NCBI GenBank assembly: GCA_964569295.1
Contig: CAZMVU010000044.1
Location: 1-26,907, forward strand
From: CAZMVU01 sp964569295
GTDB taxonomy: Bacteria > Hydrogenedentota > Hydrogenedentia > Hydrogenedentales > JAGMZX01
Direction of reading: 5' to 3'
DNA length: 26,907 bases
In this document: piece by piece, positions 17,049 to 25,537 of the stretch
How positions within the stretch are numbered: position 1 is the first letter of the stretch
Layout of the letters: every line of letters begins with the position of its first letter
Position numbers and translations under genes: made by a program
Notes under the pieces: generated by a model
Database searches by the model: none
What the model saw: the letters and a program-made list of their open reading frames with translations, nothing else
Told to the model about the DNA's origin: nothing

Positions 17049-19792
17049 TGCTCCCGGGCAATATCGAGCAGAATCGCTGGGGGCGCAGCAGGGCAGGCGC
17101 CGCGGTTGGCCTGGGCATCCTGCTGCTTGCCCTGGTGTTGCGGCTGTGGAACATTGGCGAGGTCTCGGTTTCTTATGCCGAATTGCGCTGGTTGGGCGCC
17201 GCGATCGATAAGACCGCTATTGCCCAGGAGTACCCGGCTTCGCCGCTGTACGGCCTTGTGCTGCGCGCTTCCAACGCACTCTTCGGCAATGCGCCGCTGG
17301 TGCTCCGGCTGTGTTCCGTGGGATTTGCGGTGGCGGGTGTGGTGGGACTCATGGCGGCGGTGTCGCACCTCTTCGGCCACACGGCCGGTTGGGTAACGGG
17401 TTTGCTCCTGGCCATCAGTCCGGCGCACATCGCCTTGTCCCGTAGTATCGGGCCCGCATCGCTTGTAGTGGGACTGGCGGCCGTCGCGTTCTACAGCATG
17501 CTTGCGGCGGCTCGCACCAGAAGCCCGGCACGCTGGCTGTTTCATATTGTGATGAATGCCGCCCTGTTCTTCAGTGATCCCTTGGCGGTGGTGCTTGTGA
17601 TGCCGCAAGCCGTGTCGCTGTTGTCGCAACGCTATATGCGCGGCTGGCCTTTCGTTGTTTGGGCTGGGGCGCAGGGGGTGTGTGTCTGGCTGGCGTTGCG
17701 GGCGTGGACGCCGTTGCCGGCATTGCCGTTGCCGGGAACATGGCCAGAGTGGACGACACTCTACGCACGCTTTTTGCCGGAGGGCGGGATTGTTCCCCGC
17801 ATTGATGCGGGCCTTTCCGGTGTGGCCGAGAGCGCGCCCCAGTGGAGATTGGGGCCGTGGTTTTACCATCACTATGACTTCTTGTACACGGCCCAGGGAC
17901 TGCTTTTCCTCGGCATCGCCGCCGCGCTGCCGCTGGTCGTAGCCTGGCGTTGGCTGCGTACACTGCATGCGCCGCTGGGGAATGCGGGGGGGTGGTCTGC
18001 CGCCTGTCTGCTTGTCTGGTGGCCCGGTCTGCCGTTGTTGTTGGGCATAGCCGTGGTGACATTGAGCGCGGTGGTGCTGAAAGGCGCCGTGGTGTCGGCG
18101 GTTACCCTCGGTGCATTCGCATTGGCTGGGGCCATCGTCGGCTGCACCCCGTGGCGTGCTGTGCGCGCGTTGCTCGTGGTATTGCTGCTGGCCGTGTTTC
18201 TATGCCGCGGCGCTATTGCGGTGGCTGCGCCGCTGCGGTTGGATTGGCATGCTGTCGCGCAGTGGCTCGAGGCGCACCGGCGGGAGCCGCCCGAGGCACC
18301 GCTTCTCACCCAGGACACCTCGATCGCGGTTCCGATAGAATTTGCCGGGGGCCCTGCCAATGCCGTGGTGGAACTGGAATACGCGGATATCGTGGTTGCC
18401 GCGGAGGCGCGCCTGGCGGATTGGGGTGTATTCTGTGCCGTGATGGGGTGGGAAAGCGTATACAAAGCCGCCGCGCTCGTGGCTTATTTTGACAACCGTG
18501 GTGTGGCGCTTTCCCCGTGTGTGTTCTGGGGCGCCCAGCCGGTGCTGGCCGTGACCGGCCGAACGACGCAGGAATTTGTGCCCGGGGACGAAGAAAACGC
18601 CTTTTCGGACATGCCTCACGATGCACATCCCAGGACTGTGTATTGGGCGGGACGGGTGCTGGAAAGCCAAGGACGGCCCGAAGCGGCCGTGCACTATTAC
18701 CTGCGAGCGGCCGAGCACGCGGCACGGGATGTGCAGTTGGCGCGCGTCCTGGCGCACGCGCTGACACGCCTCGGGGAAGGTGCGCAGGCACGGGCGCTGC
18801 TGGGCCACTCGCCGGCCGGTGATACGGTGATGCAGGCCATCAGCAAGGCGGAAACGCTGGAAATGGAGGGCGCCCTCGCGGAGGCCCTCGCGGCATATGA
18901 GACAGCCCTGGCGCAAGCGCCAGAATCGCCGGAGCTGCTGCGGCGCCAGGTCGAGTTGTTGCATGCGTTGGATCGGCCCGCTGAGGCCGTGGCGGCCGCA
19001 CGACGCTTGGTCGCCGTGCGTTCGGCGCCGGACACGCGGCATCTTCTGGGGCGCATGCTGCTGGGCCAAGGCGCGTCTGAAGAAGCGGTGCAACACCTGC
19101 GGCGCGCTTTTGATGCCAGTGTTGGGCCCGGAGACACAATACCGCTCGATCTGGCGCGGGCATTGGTGAAGAGCGGCGATGCGGGCGCGGTGTTCGATCT
19201 CTACCACGAACTGAAGAAGCGGGACTGGTCGTGGTACCAGACCCAGGTTGTCTACGGCATGGCAGTGGCTGCCAGTGGCGACTTTTTGGAAGCGCTGGAG
19301 GTTTTTCAGGAGGCCATCCTGGCCGAACCGGACCGGGGTATTGCCTATGAAGAAGCTGCGGATATCCTCAGGCGCGCTGTCGAACCCGAAGGTTGGGTGG
19401 CCTACTGGCGGCAAATTGTGCAGCAAGATCACGAAGCCGCCCGCGCACATTTCATGCTGGGCATGGCCTATGCCGCCGCGCAAGCGCTGTCTCCCGCGCG
19501 CAACCACCTTGACCGCGCGGTATCGCTTGTCCCGGACGACCCGGGGTTCCGTGCGGAGTTGGCCGTGGTGCTGTATCGCCTGGGCGCTTACGCGCGTGCC
19601 TTGAAGGAAGCGGAAGCCGCCCTGGCGCAGCGGCCGGCCACGGTTCGCGCGCATGTCGTACGTATACGCGCGCTGCTGGCCTTGCGCCGGTTCGATGCGG
19701 CGCGCCAGGCGTTTGCCGAAGCAGGGCAAGCCATGGGGGAGATACCCCAATCCCTGCGTGAAGATGTGGAAGCCGCCCCGGCCGCGAACTGA
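17045..19792 (+). CDS. GT-C-like membrane protein with long TPR tail, probable pseudoenzyme
   Basis: The protein has 915 residues. Its N-terminal half is collinear with the GT-C protein at 13087: both begin GILLLAL..R, have an acidic loop and a 'PLY' motif, and share 'LFG.TAG....L..SP.H'. Here, however, the loop-1 Asp is Ala (A45-E46 in SYAELR, against D46-E47). The partner's QEIRMYG motif is replaced by RSIGPAS. About ten helices are followed by some eleven TPR-like repeats (about 527-905), the longest tail in the window. The start overlaps the previous stop (ATGA). A second ATG at 17048 has better spacing (7 nt) from GAGG and may be the true start. The likely role is a non-catalytic partner or substrate adaptor for the intact GT-C protein; a divergent active enzyme is the alternative. 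Confidence 0.78.
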   Translation: MMLPGNIEQNRWGRSRAGAAVGLGILLLALVLRLWNIGEVSVSYAELRWLGAAIDKTAIAQEYPASPLYGLVLRASNALFGNAPLVLRLCSVGFAVAGVVGLMAAVSHLFGHTAGWVTGLLLAISPAHIALSRSIGPASLVVGLAAVAFYSMLAAARTRSPARWLFHIVMNAALFFSDPLAVVLVMPQAVSLLSQRYMRGWPFVVWAGAQGVCVWLALRAWTPLPALPLPGTWPEWTTLYARFLPEGGIVPRIDAGLSGVAESAPQWRLGPWFYHHYDFLYTAQGLLFLGIAAALPLVVAWRWLRTLHAPLGNAGGWSAACLLVWWPGLPLLLGIAVVTLSAVVLKGAVVSAVTLGAFALAGAIVGCTPWRAVRALLVVLLLAVFLCRGAIAVAAPLRLDWHAVAQWLEAHRREPPEAPLLTQDTSIAVPIEFAGGPANAVVELEYADIVVAAEARLADWGVFCAVMGWESVYKAAALVAYFDNRGVALSPCVFWGAQPVLAVTGRTTQEFVPGDEENAFSDMPHDAHPRTVYWAGRVLESQGRPEAAVHYYLRAAEHAARDVQLARVLAHALTRLGEGAQARALLGHSPAGDTVMQAISKAETLEMEGALAEALAAYETALAQAPESPELLRRQVELLHALDRPAEAVAAARRLVAVRSAPDTRHLLGRMLLGQGASEEAVQHLRRAFDASVGPGDTIPLDLARALVKSGDAGAVFDLYHELKKRDWSWYQTQVVYGMAVAASGDFLEALEVFQEAILAEPDRGIAYEEAADILRRAVEPEGWVAYWRQIVQQDHEAARAHFMLGMAYAAAQALSPARNHLDRAVSLVPDDPGFRAELAVVLYRLGAYARALKEAEAALAQRPATVRAHVVRIRALLALRRFDAARQAFAEAGQAMGEIPQSLREDVEAAPAAN

Positions 19793-19940
19793 CGGCTGCC
19801 CGCGTGCTATACGGCGTTCAACGCGCCTTATACTGGGGCGCAAGTCGCTTGAAGAGGCGCATTCGGGCGGACCATCGGCCCCCGATCGCCGATTCGCTAC
19901 GGCCTTTTTCTGCACTGCTTTTGGGGTACAGGGGCGGGCT
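19793..19940. other. Convergent intergenic gap
   Basis: This gap lies between the ends of the plus-strand GT-C operon and the minus-strand GT-C pair. A T5 run at 19905-19909 follows a GGCC that can pair with an earlier GGCC (19877-19880), but the stem is only 4 bp, so it is a weak terminator candidate for the plus-strand operon. No coding frame is supported. Confidence 0.35.
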
Positions 19941-22451
19941 CTATTGGCGCGGTTTGTCCAACGCCGCCAACGCGTCTTGCGCCCGCTGATGTCCGGGTTC
20001 AAGGCGCAACGCCGCTTCGAAATGTTCGCGCGCGCGGGTGGTCTCGCCGTGTTCTAACAGAAAACGGCCGAGGGCGTAGTGCAGCTTCGGGCTTGTTTCG
20101 TTGCTTGCGAGCCCTTTTTCAAGCACTGCAAGCCCGCGCGCGTGCTTGCCGGCCCGGGCCAGGAGTTCGGCCAGGTTGATATACGGCAAGTCAAAATCCG
20201 GCGCCGACGCGATGGCCTGGCGGTAGTGCTCTGCCGCTTGTGCGGCATTGCCCTGCCCTGCCAGGAGCATCCCGAGGTTGTTCAAGGCCCGGGCCTCATC
20301 GGGGACGATGGCCAGGGTTTGCCGGTACTGTTCGATGGCGGCGTCTACCATACCGGCACGTGCGAGCAGCCGCCCGAGATTGTAGTGGAAGTCCGGATTC
20401 TCCGGCGCCAACGCGGCCGCCCGCCGGAACGATGCGATGGCGGCCTCGATCCGGCCAGTTCGGGCTTGCAGGTCGCCGAGGTTGCTGTGGGCGAGGGCGA
20501 ATTTCGGTGCGACGCGGATGGCCTGCCGGTAGTGGCGTTCGGCCCTTTCAAGGTCGCCCCGATCCTCGGCAATGACGCCGAGATCGTTTAACACCCGGGG
20601 GTCCTCAGGATTCAGCGCCCGTGCTTGCTCGTAGGCTTCCAGCGCCTCTTGTGTGCGTCCAAGCTCGAGCAGGTTCGCGGCGATGTGGTACGTCAGATCC
20701 TGGGTGTAGGCCGGATGTTGACTTTCGGGGTCTGTGGCCCGGGCCTGTTGCAACAGCCGCACCGCCATCCTGTGGCGGTTTTCCCGGGCGAACTGGTGCC
20801 CCAGACGAAACGGCATGTAGGGGAGCGGCGCCCCCGGCAGGCCGAGCATGGCCTCCGCTTCCGCGATGGCGGCGTCCACACGGCCCGACCGCAAGTAGGA
20901 GTCCGCCCGGGCATAGTGCCAGCGGGCATGGTCCGGCGTATACGGTACCCACTCGACGGAAGCCAGTCCGTACAAGACGGCCAGCACAAGCACCCCCGCC
21001 GCCGCACGGGCCCATGCCCCCCGGCGTACCACCGCCGCCAGCCGCCACAGCCCGTAAGCCCCAAGAAACAGCAACACGCCATAGAGCGGCGCCCGGGCGC
21101 GCGCATTGACAAAAAACGGCAGGAAGGTGCCGAAATAAACAGCGACAAACGCCACCAGGAGAAAGACCACCTGCGCCTGGGTAGGCCCCATGCGCGGCGT
21201 GGCCGGATGGGCCAACCTGCCCCGCCAGGCGTCGTGTGCGAGCGCTCCGAGACCGAACAGCAGCAATGCCAGCACCATGGGGAAGCCCGGCATGTACTTC
21301 AACGGTGGATAATGTGCTTTTTCATAGTGGACGACCTTGTTCTCCGTGATCTCCACTGGAGACCAGAACAACAGCACCTTCTTGAGCGTGAGCCGGAGCG
21401 TGCGCGCCGGGTGTGCGGCCATATAGTCGAGGGCCTTTTTCATGAAGATGTCCGAGGCCTCGCTGTGCGTGAGTGCAGGGTCGCCGATTTCGCCGGCAAG
21501 GCCCCGCACGATGTTCGGGTACACCCACACGGAGAACTGGCCCGTGCCTTCCAGTTCCTGCAAGTAGGGCAGCCACGACGTGTAGCCGTCGCTGCCGGGG
21601 CCATTGCCGATCAGCAGGTTCTCGCCGAAGTAGGTCGAGATCGGCACGAATTCGCCCGAGACCACGTAGTTGCGCACGGTCACCGGGGCGATAAACACCA
21701 ATGTGCCGATCAGCAGGGCGGCCCACGACCCTGCCAGGCGGCGCATGCGCCCGTGCCAGTACAAGTGATGGAGCATCCACAGCGCCATGACCGGCCCGAA
21801 GGCGAGAATGTTGGGGCGCATGAGCGTGTAGCAGCCGGTCAGGATGCCCGTGAGCGTTGCGCGCCGCCAGCCCGGCCCTTCGGCCCACCAGACCAGCGAC
21901 CACACAATGCACGGGATGAGAAAAAGAAACAAGGCGGGATCGTTCACCTCGCCTTCGTAGTACACCGATCCCCAGTAGGTGACCGACAATCCCGCTGCCA
22001 GCACCCCCATCCACGGGTTGAACACGCGCCGCCCGAGCAAAAACCACAGCACCGCCGTCAACAGGCCGAGGACCATGTTGACCAGCCTCGGCGCGAGGTA
22101 GCTGCCGCCGGTGAGGGCATACACGGCCGCCAAAAAGCAGGGGTAGCCCGGCGGCCGGTAGTACGGCGTCGACGAGATTTCCGGGTCGGCAGGGGCATGG
22201 GCGGGGAGTGTCCAATCGCCGGTGAACATGGCGCGCGCGTGGTAGTCCTGCACGTCCATGTCTTGGCGCAGGGCGCGGAAATCCGGCGCATCGACGACAT
22301 AGGCCAGGTACCACAGCCGCAGTGCCACGCCCACAAGCAGCACCACCCCCAACCAGAATGCCGGACGGCGGAACCCGGAAGGGGAATGAGGCGGTGCCCC
22401 GTCTTGTGTGTGTGCTTGGGAATGGGGGGTCATGGGCTCATACTCACTCAC
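19941..22451 (-). CDS. GT-C glycosyltransferase (GT39-like) with nine TPRs
   Basis: The protein has 836 residues. Membrane helices from about 32 to 495 carry the motifs of the bacterial GT39-like family. These are an acidic first loop with D64, D66 and D69-Y70 (VQDYHARAM..GDW), then TPYYRPPGYPCFLAA, YLAPRLVN and YYEGEVND. From about 505 to 830 there are nine TPR units of 34 residues, several near consensus (for example HSNLGDLQARTGRIEAAI). It is a close paralogue of the upstream gene at 22488 and is separated from it by 36 nt, so the two are probably cotranscribed. The start is uncertain: GTG at 22451 or ATG at 22433; neither has a clear ribosome binding site. It is predicted to transfer a sugar from a lipid carrier outside the membrane, with the TPR tail likely binding a protein partner. 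Confidence 0.86.
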   Translation of the reverse strand: MSEYEPMTPHSQAHTQDGAPPHSPSGFRRPAFWLGVVLLVGVALRLWYLAYVVDAPDFRALRQDMDVQDYHARAMFTGDWTLPAHAPADPEISSTPYYRPPGYPCFLAAVYALTGGSYLAPRLVNMVLGLLTAVLWFLLGRRVFNPWMGVLAAGLSVTYWGSVYYEGEVNDPALFLFLIPCIVWSLVWWAEGPGWRRATLTGILTGCYTLMRPNILAFGPVMALWMLHHLYWHGRMRRLAGSWAALLIGTLVFIAPVTVRNYVVSGEFVPISTYFGENLLIGNGPGSDGYTSWLPYLQELEGTGQFSVWVYPNIVRGLAGEIGDPALTHSEASDIFMKKALDYMAAHPARTLRLTLKKVLLFWSPVEITENKVVHYEKAHYPPLKYMPGFPMVLALLLFGLGALAHDAWRGRLAHPATPRMGPTQAQVVFLLVAFVAVYFGTFLPFFVNARARAPLYGVLLFLGAYGLWRLAAVVRRGAWARAAAGVLVLAVLYGLASVEWVPYTPDHARWHYARADSYLRSGRVDAAIAEAEAMLGLPGAPLPYMPFRLGHQFARENRHRMAVRLLQQARATDPESQHPAYTQDLTYHIAANLLELGRTQEALEAYEQARALNPEDPRVLNDLGVIAEDRGDLERAERHYRQAIRVAPKFALAHSNLGDLQARTGRIEAAIASFRRAAALAPENPDFHYNLGRLLARAGMVDAAIEQYRQTLAIVPDEARALNNLGMLLAGQGNAAQAAEHYRQAIASAPDFDLPYINLAELLARAGKHARGLAVLEKGLASNETSPKLHYALGRFLLEHGETTRAREHFEAALRLEPGHQRAQDALAALDKPRQ

Positions 22452-22487
22452 GTCCGGCGAATAATACCAGAGTCGTGGTGGTTGCCT

Positions 22488-24635
22488 TCAATCCGTTGGT
22501 TCTGCATCGAGGCGCGTTATACCGTGTTGCGCACGGGGCGAGTCCGGTGCCAGCTCGAGCGCCTTTTCATAATGCCGCCGGGCGCGGCGGGGCTTGTTTG
22601 CTGCGGCATAGAGGTCGCCGAGGAGAATGTGCGTGTTCGCCGTGGCCGGGGCAGCGTCGAGTGCCCGCTCGAGTGCCTCGAGTGCGGTGTCTTTCCTGCC
22701 TGCACGCAAGAGCGCCCGTACATAACGCACATGCCCCTGGGCGTCCTCCGGGGTGAGCGCGACCCGGCGTGCGCGCAGTTCCAAGGCTTCCTCGTGTTGA
22801 CCCTGCTCCGAGAGCAGCGCCGCCAAATTGTCCATGGCGCGTACGTTATAGGGATCCAGCGCCAGTGCCGCACGGTAATGGTTTTCCGCGCCGGCGGCAT
22901 CCCCGTTCCGGGCGAGGGCGTGGCCCAGGTTGTTGCGCGCGACCACGTGCTGGTGATTCGCGTCGACAGCCCGTGCATAGTGGGTGCGTGCGGCCGCCGG
23001 CTCGCGGGCATTGTCCAGCACAAAACCTATCTGTACATGCGCTTCCGCGTGCGTCTCGTCGATAGCCAGGGCCGCCTCGAATGCGCGCTTGGCCGCCTCG
23101 ATGCGCCCCGCGCTGCGATGCGCGATCCCTTGGTGTAAATGCCAGGTGGCCTTGTTCGGCGTGTAGGGAATCCAGGGGGCATGGGTGAGCGCACAGGCCG
23201 CGCCCCCCAGTGTCAACAGGAGCAGGGCGCGCGCCGGTTGCCGGGCGCGCACGCTGGCGCATAGGGCGGCGGTGTAGGCACCGGCCAGGATGAGGAGAAA
23301 CGGCGCGATGGGATGCCGGTAACGTTCCGCCGTGAAAAAGGGCAGAACCGATACGAAATAGCCGGCGATCACCAGCAGTACAAGCCCGGTTCCCGGCGGC
23401 AGGGCTTCGTGTCTGCGGACACGCCGCCATGCCAGAAGCAATAGGCCGGCCAAGCTCAGCCCTGCGGCCAACGGAAAACCCGGCAACCAACGCAGCACCC
23501 GCGAGTCCGCACGGGCGTGGGCCACCACCTTGCTGTCCGAAATTACCGCCGGGCCCCAGAAGAGAAGCGTTTTTCTAAGCGTTAAGGCGAGGGCGTCCGC
23601 CGGGCGCCGCACGATGAACCCCACCGCCCGGTTGTAGAAGAAATGCGAGGTATCCGCGAAGTCCATGTGGGGACGCCCCATCGTGCGGCCAAGCCGATCC
23701 ACGAGATCCGGGTAATTGAAGCAGTTCCAACTGTTCATCCCGGTGAGCGGCAACAGATCGGGTATTACCGGCGGCGCGTGGCCGGTGGCGTCCGCATTGT
23801 TGCCGATGTACGCGTTCACCCCGCCATAGCAGGACACCAGAAAGAAGTCGCCGCTTACCTGGTGGTTGCGTGCCACGGCGGGTCCCACCAGCGCTGCACA
23901 AGCCAATACGAACGCCACCGCATGAACGCCGGCCACCGGCCATGCCTCGCCCTGCCGGTGTGCCGCCATGCCCAGCCACAGGACCGTCAGCGGCAGCAGG
24001 AGCAATATGTGGGGGCGCAACAGCGCGAGGAAGCCGAGAAGCAACCCCGCTGACAGCGCCATGAGCACACCGCCGCGCTTGTCCAGGCGCAGCAGGGCGA
24101 TCGTGAACAACAACAACCCCAGCACTTCGAATGCCGACGAATTGAGTTCGCCCTCGAAAAAGGGGAAGGGCCAATAGACTGCCCCGATAGCCGCCGCTGC
24201 CAGGGCTGCGCCCAGGCCGAATAGCCGCCGCGCGAGCAGATAGATCAAGAGCAGGTTCACCACACCCAACGCCATCTGCACAATACGCGGGGCGAGGTAG
24301 CCCGGACCGAAAACGCGGTAGGTAGCGGCCAGCAGATAAGGATATCCCGGCGGCCGGCCGTAGGGCGTGGTGCGGATTTGCGGGTCGGCGGCATAGGGCG
24401 GAGGTTCCCAGTCACCGGTTACCAACGCGCGTGCCCAATAGTCATTGAGTTGCGGGTCGAGGATGGGGGCGTCGAAATCGGCGGAATGGACAAGCTCGGC
24501 GGTGAACAATGCGCGTACACACGCCGCAGCTACCAGGATCAGCGTCAACAACACGAGACCGCCGGGGCCGGCCCAATGCGCTGATCGCACGCGAACATCT
24601 GTAACAGACGTGGAATTGTTCGTTTCCGGATCCAT
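22488..24635 (-). CDS. GT-C glycosyltransferase (GT39-like) with six TPRs
   Basis: The protein has 715 residues and the same plan as the gene at 19941. Helices span about 24-485, with loop-1 D65-Y66 in LNDYWARALVTGDW, then TPYGRPPGYPYLLAA, YLAPRIVQ and FFEGELNSSAF. Six TPR units follow from about 493 to 700. The membrane halves of the two proteins align almost without gaps in the first 150 residues, so they arose by tandem duplication; the tails differ (six against nine units). The ATG at 24635 is preferred because AAAGGG lies 5 nt upstream and the first helix follows soon after. An ATG at 24761 would add 42 residues across the intergenic region. This is the first gene of the minus-strand pair. 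Confidence 0.86.
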   Translation of the reverse strand: MDPETNNSTSVTDVRVRSAHWAGPGGLVLLTLILVAAACVRALFTAELVHSADFDAPILDPQLNDYWARALVTGDWEPPPYAADPQIRTTPYGRPPGYPYLLAATYRVFGPGYLAPRIVQMALGVVNLLLIYLLARRLFGLGAALAAAAIGAVYWPFPFFEGELNSSAFEVLGLLLFTIALLRLDKRGGVLMALSAGLLLGFLALLRPHILLLLPLTVLWLGMAAHRQGEAWPVAGVHAVAFVLACAALVGPAVARNHQVSGDFFLVSCYGGVNAYIGNNADATGHAPPVIPDLLPLTGMNSWNCFNYPDLVDRLGRTMGRPHMDFADTSHFFYNRAVGFIVRRPADALALTLRKTLLFWGPAVISDSKVVAHARADSRVLRWLPGFPLAAGLSLAGLLLLAWRRVRRHEALPPGTGLVLLVIAGYFVSVLPFFTAERYRHPIAPFLLILAGAYTAALCASVRARQPARALLLLTLGGAACALTHAPWIPYTPNKATWHLHQGIAHRSAGRIEAAKRAFEAALAIDETHAEAHVQIGFVLDNAREPAAARTHYARAVDANHQHVVARNNLGHALARNGDAAGAENHYRAALALDPYNVRAMDNLAALLSEQGQHEEALELRARRVALTPEDAQGHVRYVRALLRAGRKDTALEALERALDAAPATANTHILLGDLYAAANKPRRARRHYEKALELAPDSPRAQHGITRLDAEPTD

Positions 24636-24748
24636 GGCCACCCTTTGGCTGCCGTCATTGCGGTACGAAGCGCACGCATAGTGCCGTATTATGCCTGGCA
24701 ATGCAACAAAGGCGTGTGCGCAATGAGAATAAAAAGAATCCGAACTCC

Positions 24749-24777
24749 TTGCAATTGGCAACGAATTATGTTATCGT
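24749..24777 (+). promoter_or_regulatory. Promoter of the small Gly-rich membrane protein
   Basis: TTGCAA (24749-24754), a 17-nt spacer and TATCGT (24772-24777) preceded by TGT make an extended -10 promoter. The surrounding 292-base gap (24636-24927) is AT-rich for this window. The predicted leader is about 143 nt, long for this neighbourhood. It contains GGTACC (24845-24850) and a GGTAC near 24900 that could pair. I do not recognise a known riboswitch. Confidence 0.4.
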
Positions 24778-24927
24778 CTCAAATGTGATGGCCGGTACGA
24801 GCCAGAAAATACAGCGTACATAGACAAGCTTACGGTTAATCAGGGTACCGGCGAACAAACGGGTCATCCGTAAAAATTGGGTATGTAACCAGCGTAGAAG
24901 GTACACTTCGCAAGGAGGGTCTTAGCA

Positions 24928-25224
24928 GTGGAGAGCATGAAGAAGACAGCGCGGCGTTTTACGATTTGGCAGTGGTGCGTTATCTTTGCGGTCGCTCTCG
25001 TAGCGATCGGCGGTACGGCGATTGCAGCCATCGGAAGCGGCGCGGCAACGGCAGATGATGTGGATACGGCAGCGCTTGACTCGGATGCTCTCGGTGAAGT
25101 CGATCTGAGCGAACTCGAACTGATCGACTCTCCGAGCGGTGCGCTGGGCGGCATGGCTGGTGGCGGGGGCGGTGGCGCTTCCGGTGGTGGCGGTGCCGAC
25201 ATCCAGGTCGCGCAATACAACTAA
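24928..25224 (+). CDS. Small membrane-anchored protein with Gly-rich tail
   Basis: The protein has 98 residues and an unknown function. A basic N-terminus (KKTARR) leads into one hydrophobic segment (about 13-37), either an uncleaved anchor or a signal peptide ending near AAIGSGAA. An acidic stretch follows (about 41-67: DDVD..ALDSDALGEVDLSELEL), then a Gly/Ser/Ala run (about 71-90) and the end ADIQVAQYN. The start is GTG 24928, with AAGGAGGG about 9 nt upstream; the ATG three codons later would be too far from that site. The gene has its own promoter and a strong hairpin behind it, so it is a single-gene unit, probably well expressed. It could be a secreted structural peptide, or an acceptor for the nearby glycosyltransferases; the latter is a guess. 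Confidence 0.72.
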   Translation: MESMKKTARRFTIWQWCVIFAVALVAIGGTAIAAIGSGAATADDVDTAALDSDALGEVDLSELELIDSPSGALGGMAGGGGGGASGGGGADIQVAQYN

Positions 25225-25263
25225 CAGTACGGCGCGTTCCAGAACGATACACAATGATTGTGC

Positions 25264-25294
25264 CTGCACACGCTGTTACTGGCAGCGTGTGCAG
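25264..25294 (+). terminator. Perfect 12-bp hairpin after the small Gly-rich protein
   Basis: CTGCACACGCTG (25264-25275), a 7-nt loop and CAGCGTGTGCAG (25283-25294) form a perfect 12-bp stem 39 bases after the stop codon. No T-run follows, so it is either a non-canonical terminator or an mRNA-stabilising 3' structure. Confidence 0.6.
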
Positions 25295-25452
25295 ACGTGT
25301 GTCTAAACGAAGTATTGCGCGACGCGACCGGTATATAGGCCGAAGTCGTTGCGTTTATTCAGGTTATCACGGGTCTACAGCCATTTTTTCCCGGTGTGTG
25401 ATGTTTCTTGCACCTCTTTTGGGGGACCGCGGCGGGGTCGCGGTTTGTCCAG

Positions 25453-25500
25453 CCCTAGCCACCATGAGGTTGCCTGTACGGCGGCCCCTCGCGGCTAGGG
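25453..25500 (+). promoter_or_regulatory. Long-range stem in the leader of the four-helix membrane protein gene
   Basis: CCCTAGCC (25453-25460) pairs perfectly with GGCTAGGG (25493-25500). Inside, GAGG (25465-25468 region) can pair with CCTC (about 25487-25490), giving a two-part stem ending 37 bases before the ATG. Because CTAG is rare in many bacterial genomes, two copies paired this way are less likely to be chance. It may be a leader RNA element or a double-stranded protein site. Confidence 0.35.
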
Positions 25501-25537
25501 CGTGGCGTGAGGACGACACGCCGTCCGGGGTGCCCAC

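Larger units (their letters stand above)
25225..25537. other. Structured gap before the four-helix membrane protein
   Basis: This stretch contains the 12-bp hairpin at 25264-25294, a smaller ACCGCG/CGCGGT hairpin at about 25428-25446, and the CCCTAGCC/GGCTAGGG stem listed separately. An open frame at 25254-25541 crosses all of these and is not supported as a gene. No clear promoter for the next gene was found. Confidence 0.5.

Noticed and set aside
20625..23138. An 837-codon plus-strand frame across both minus-strand GT-C-TPR genes
   Set aside because: It spans the junction of two real genes on the other strand, has shadow-like composition, and no domain is visible.
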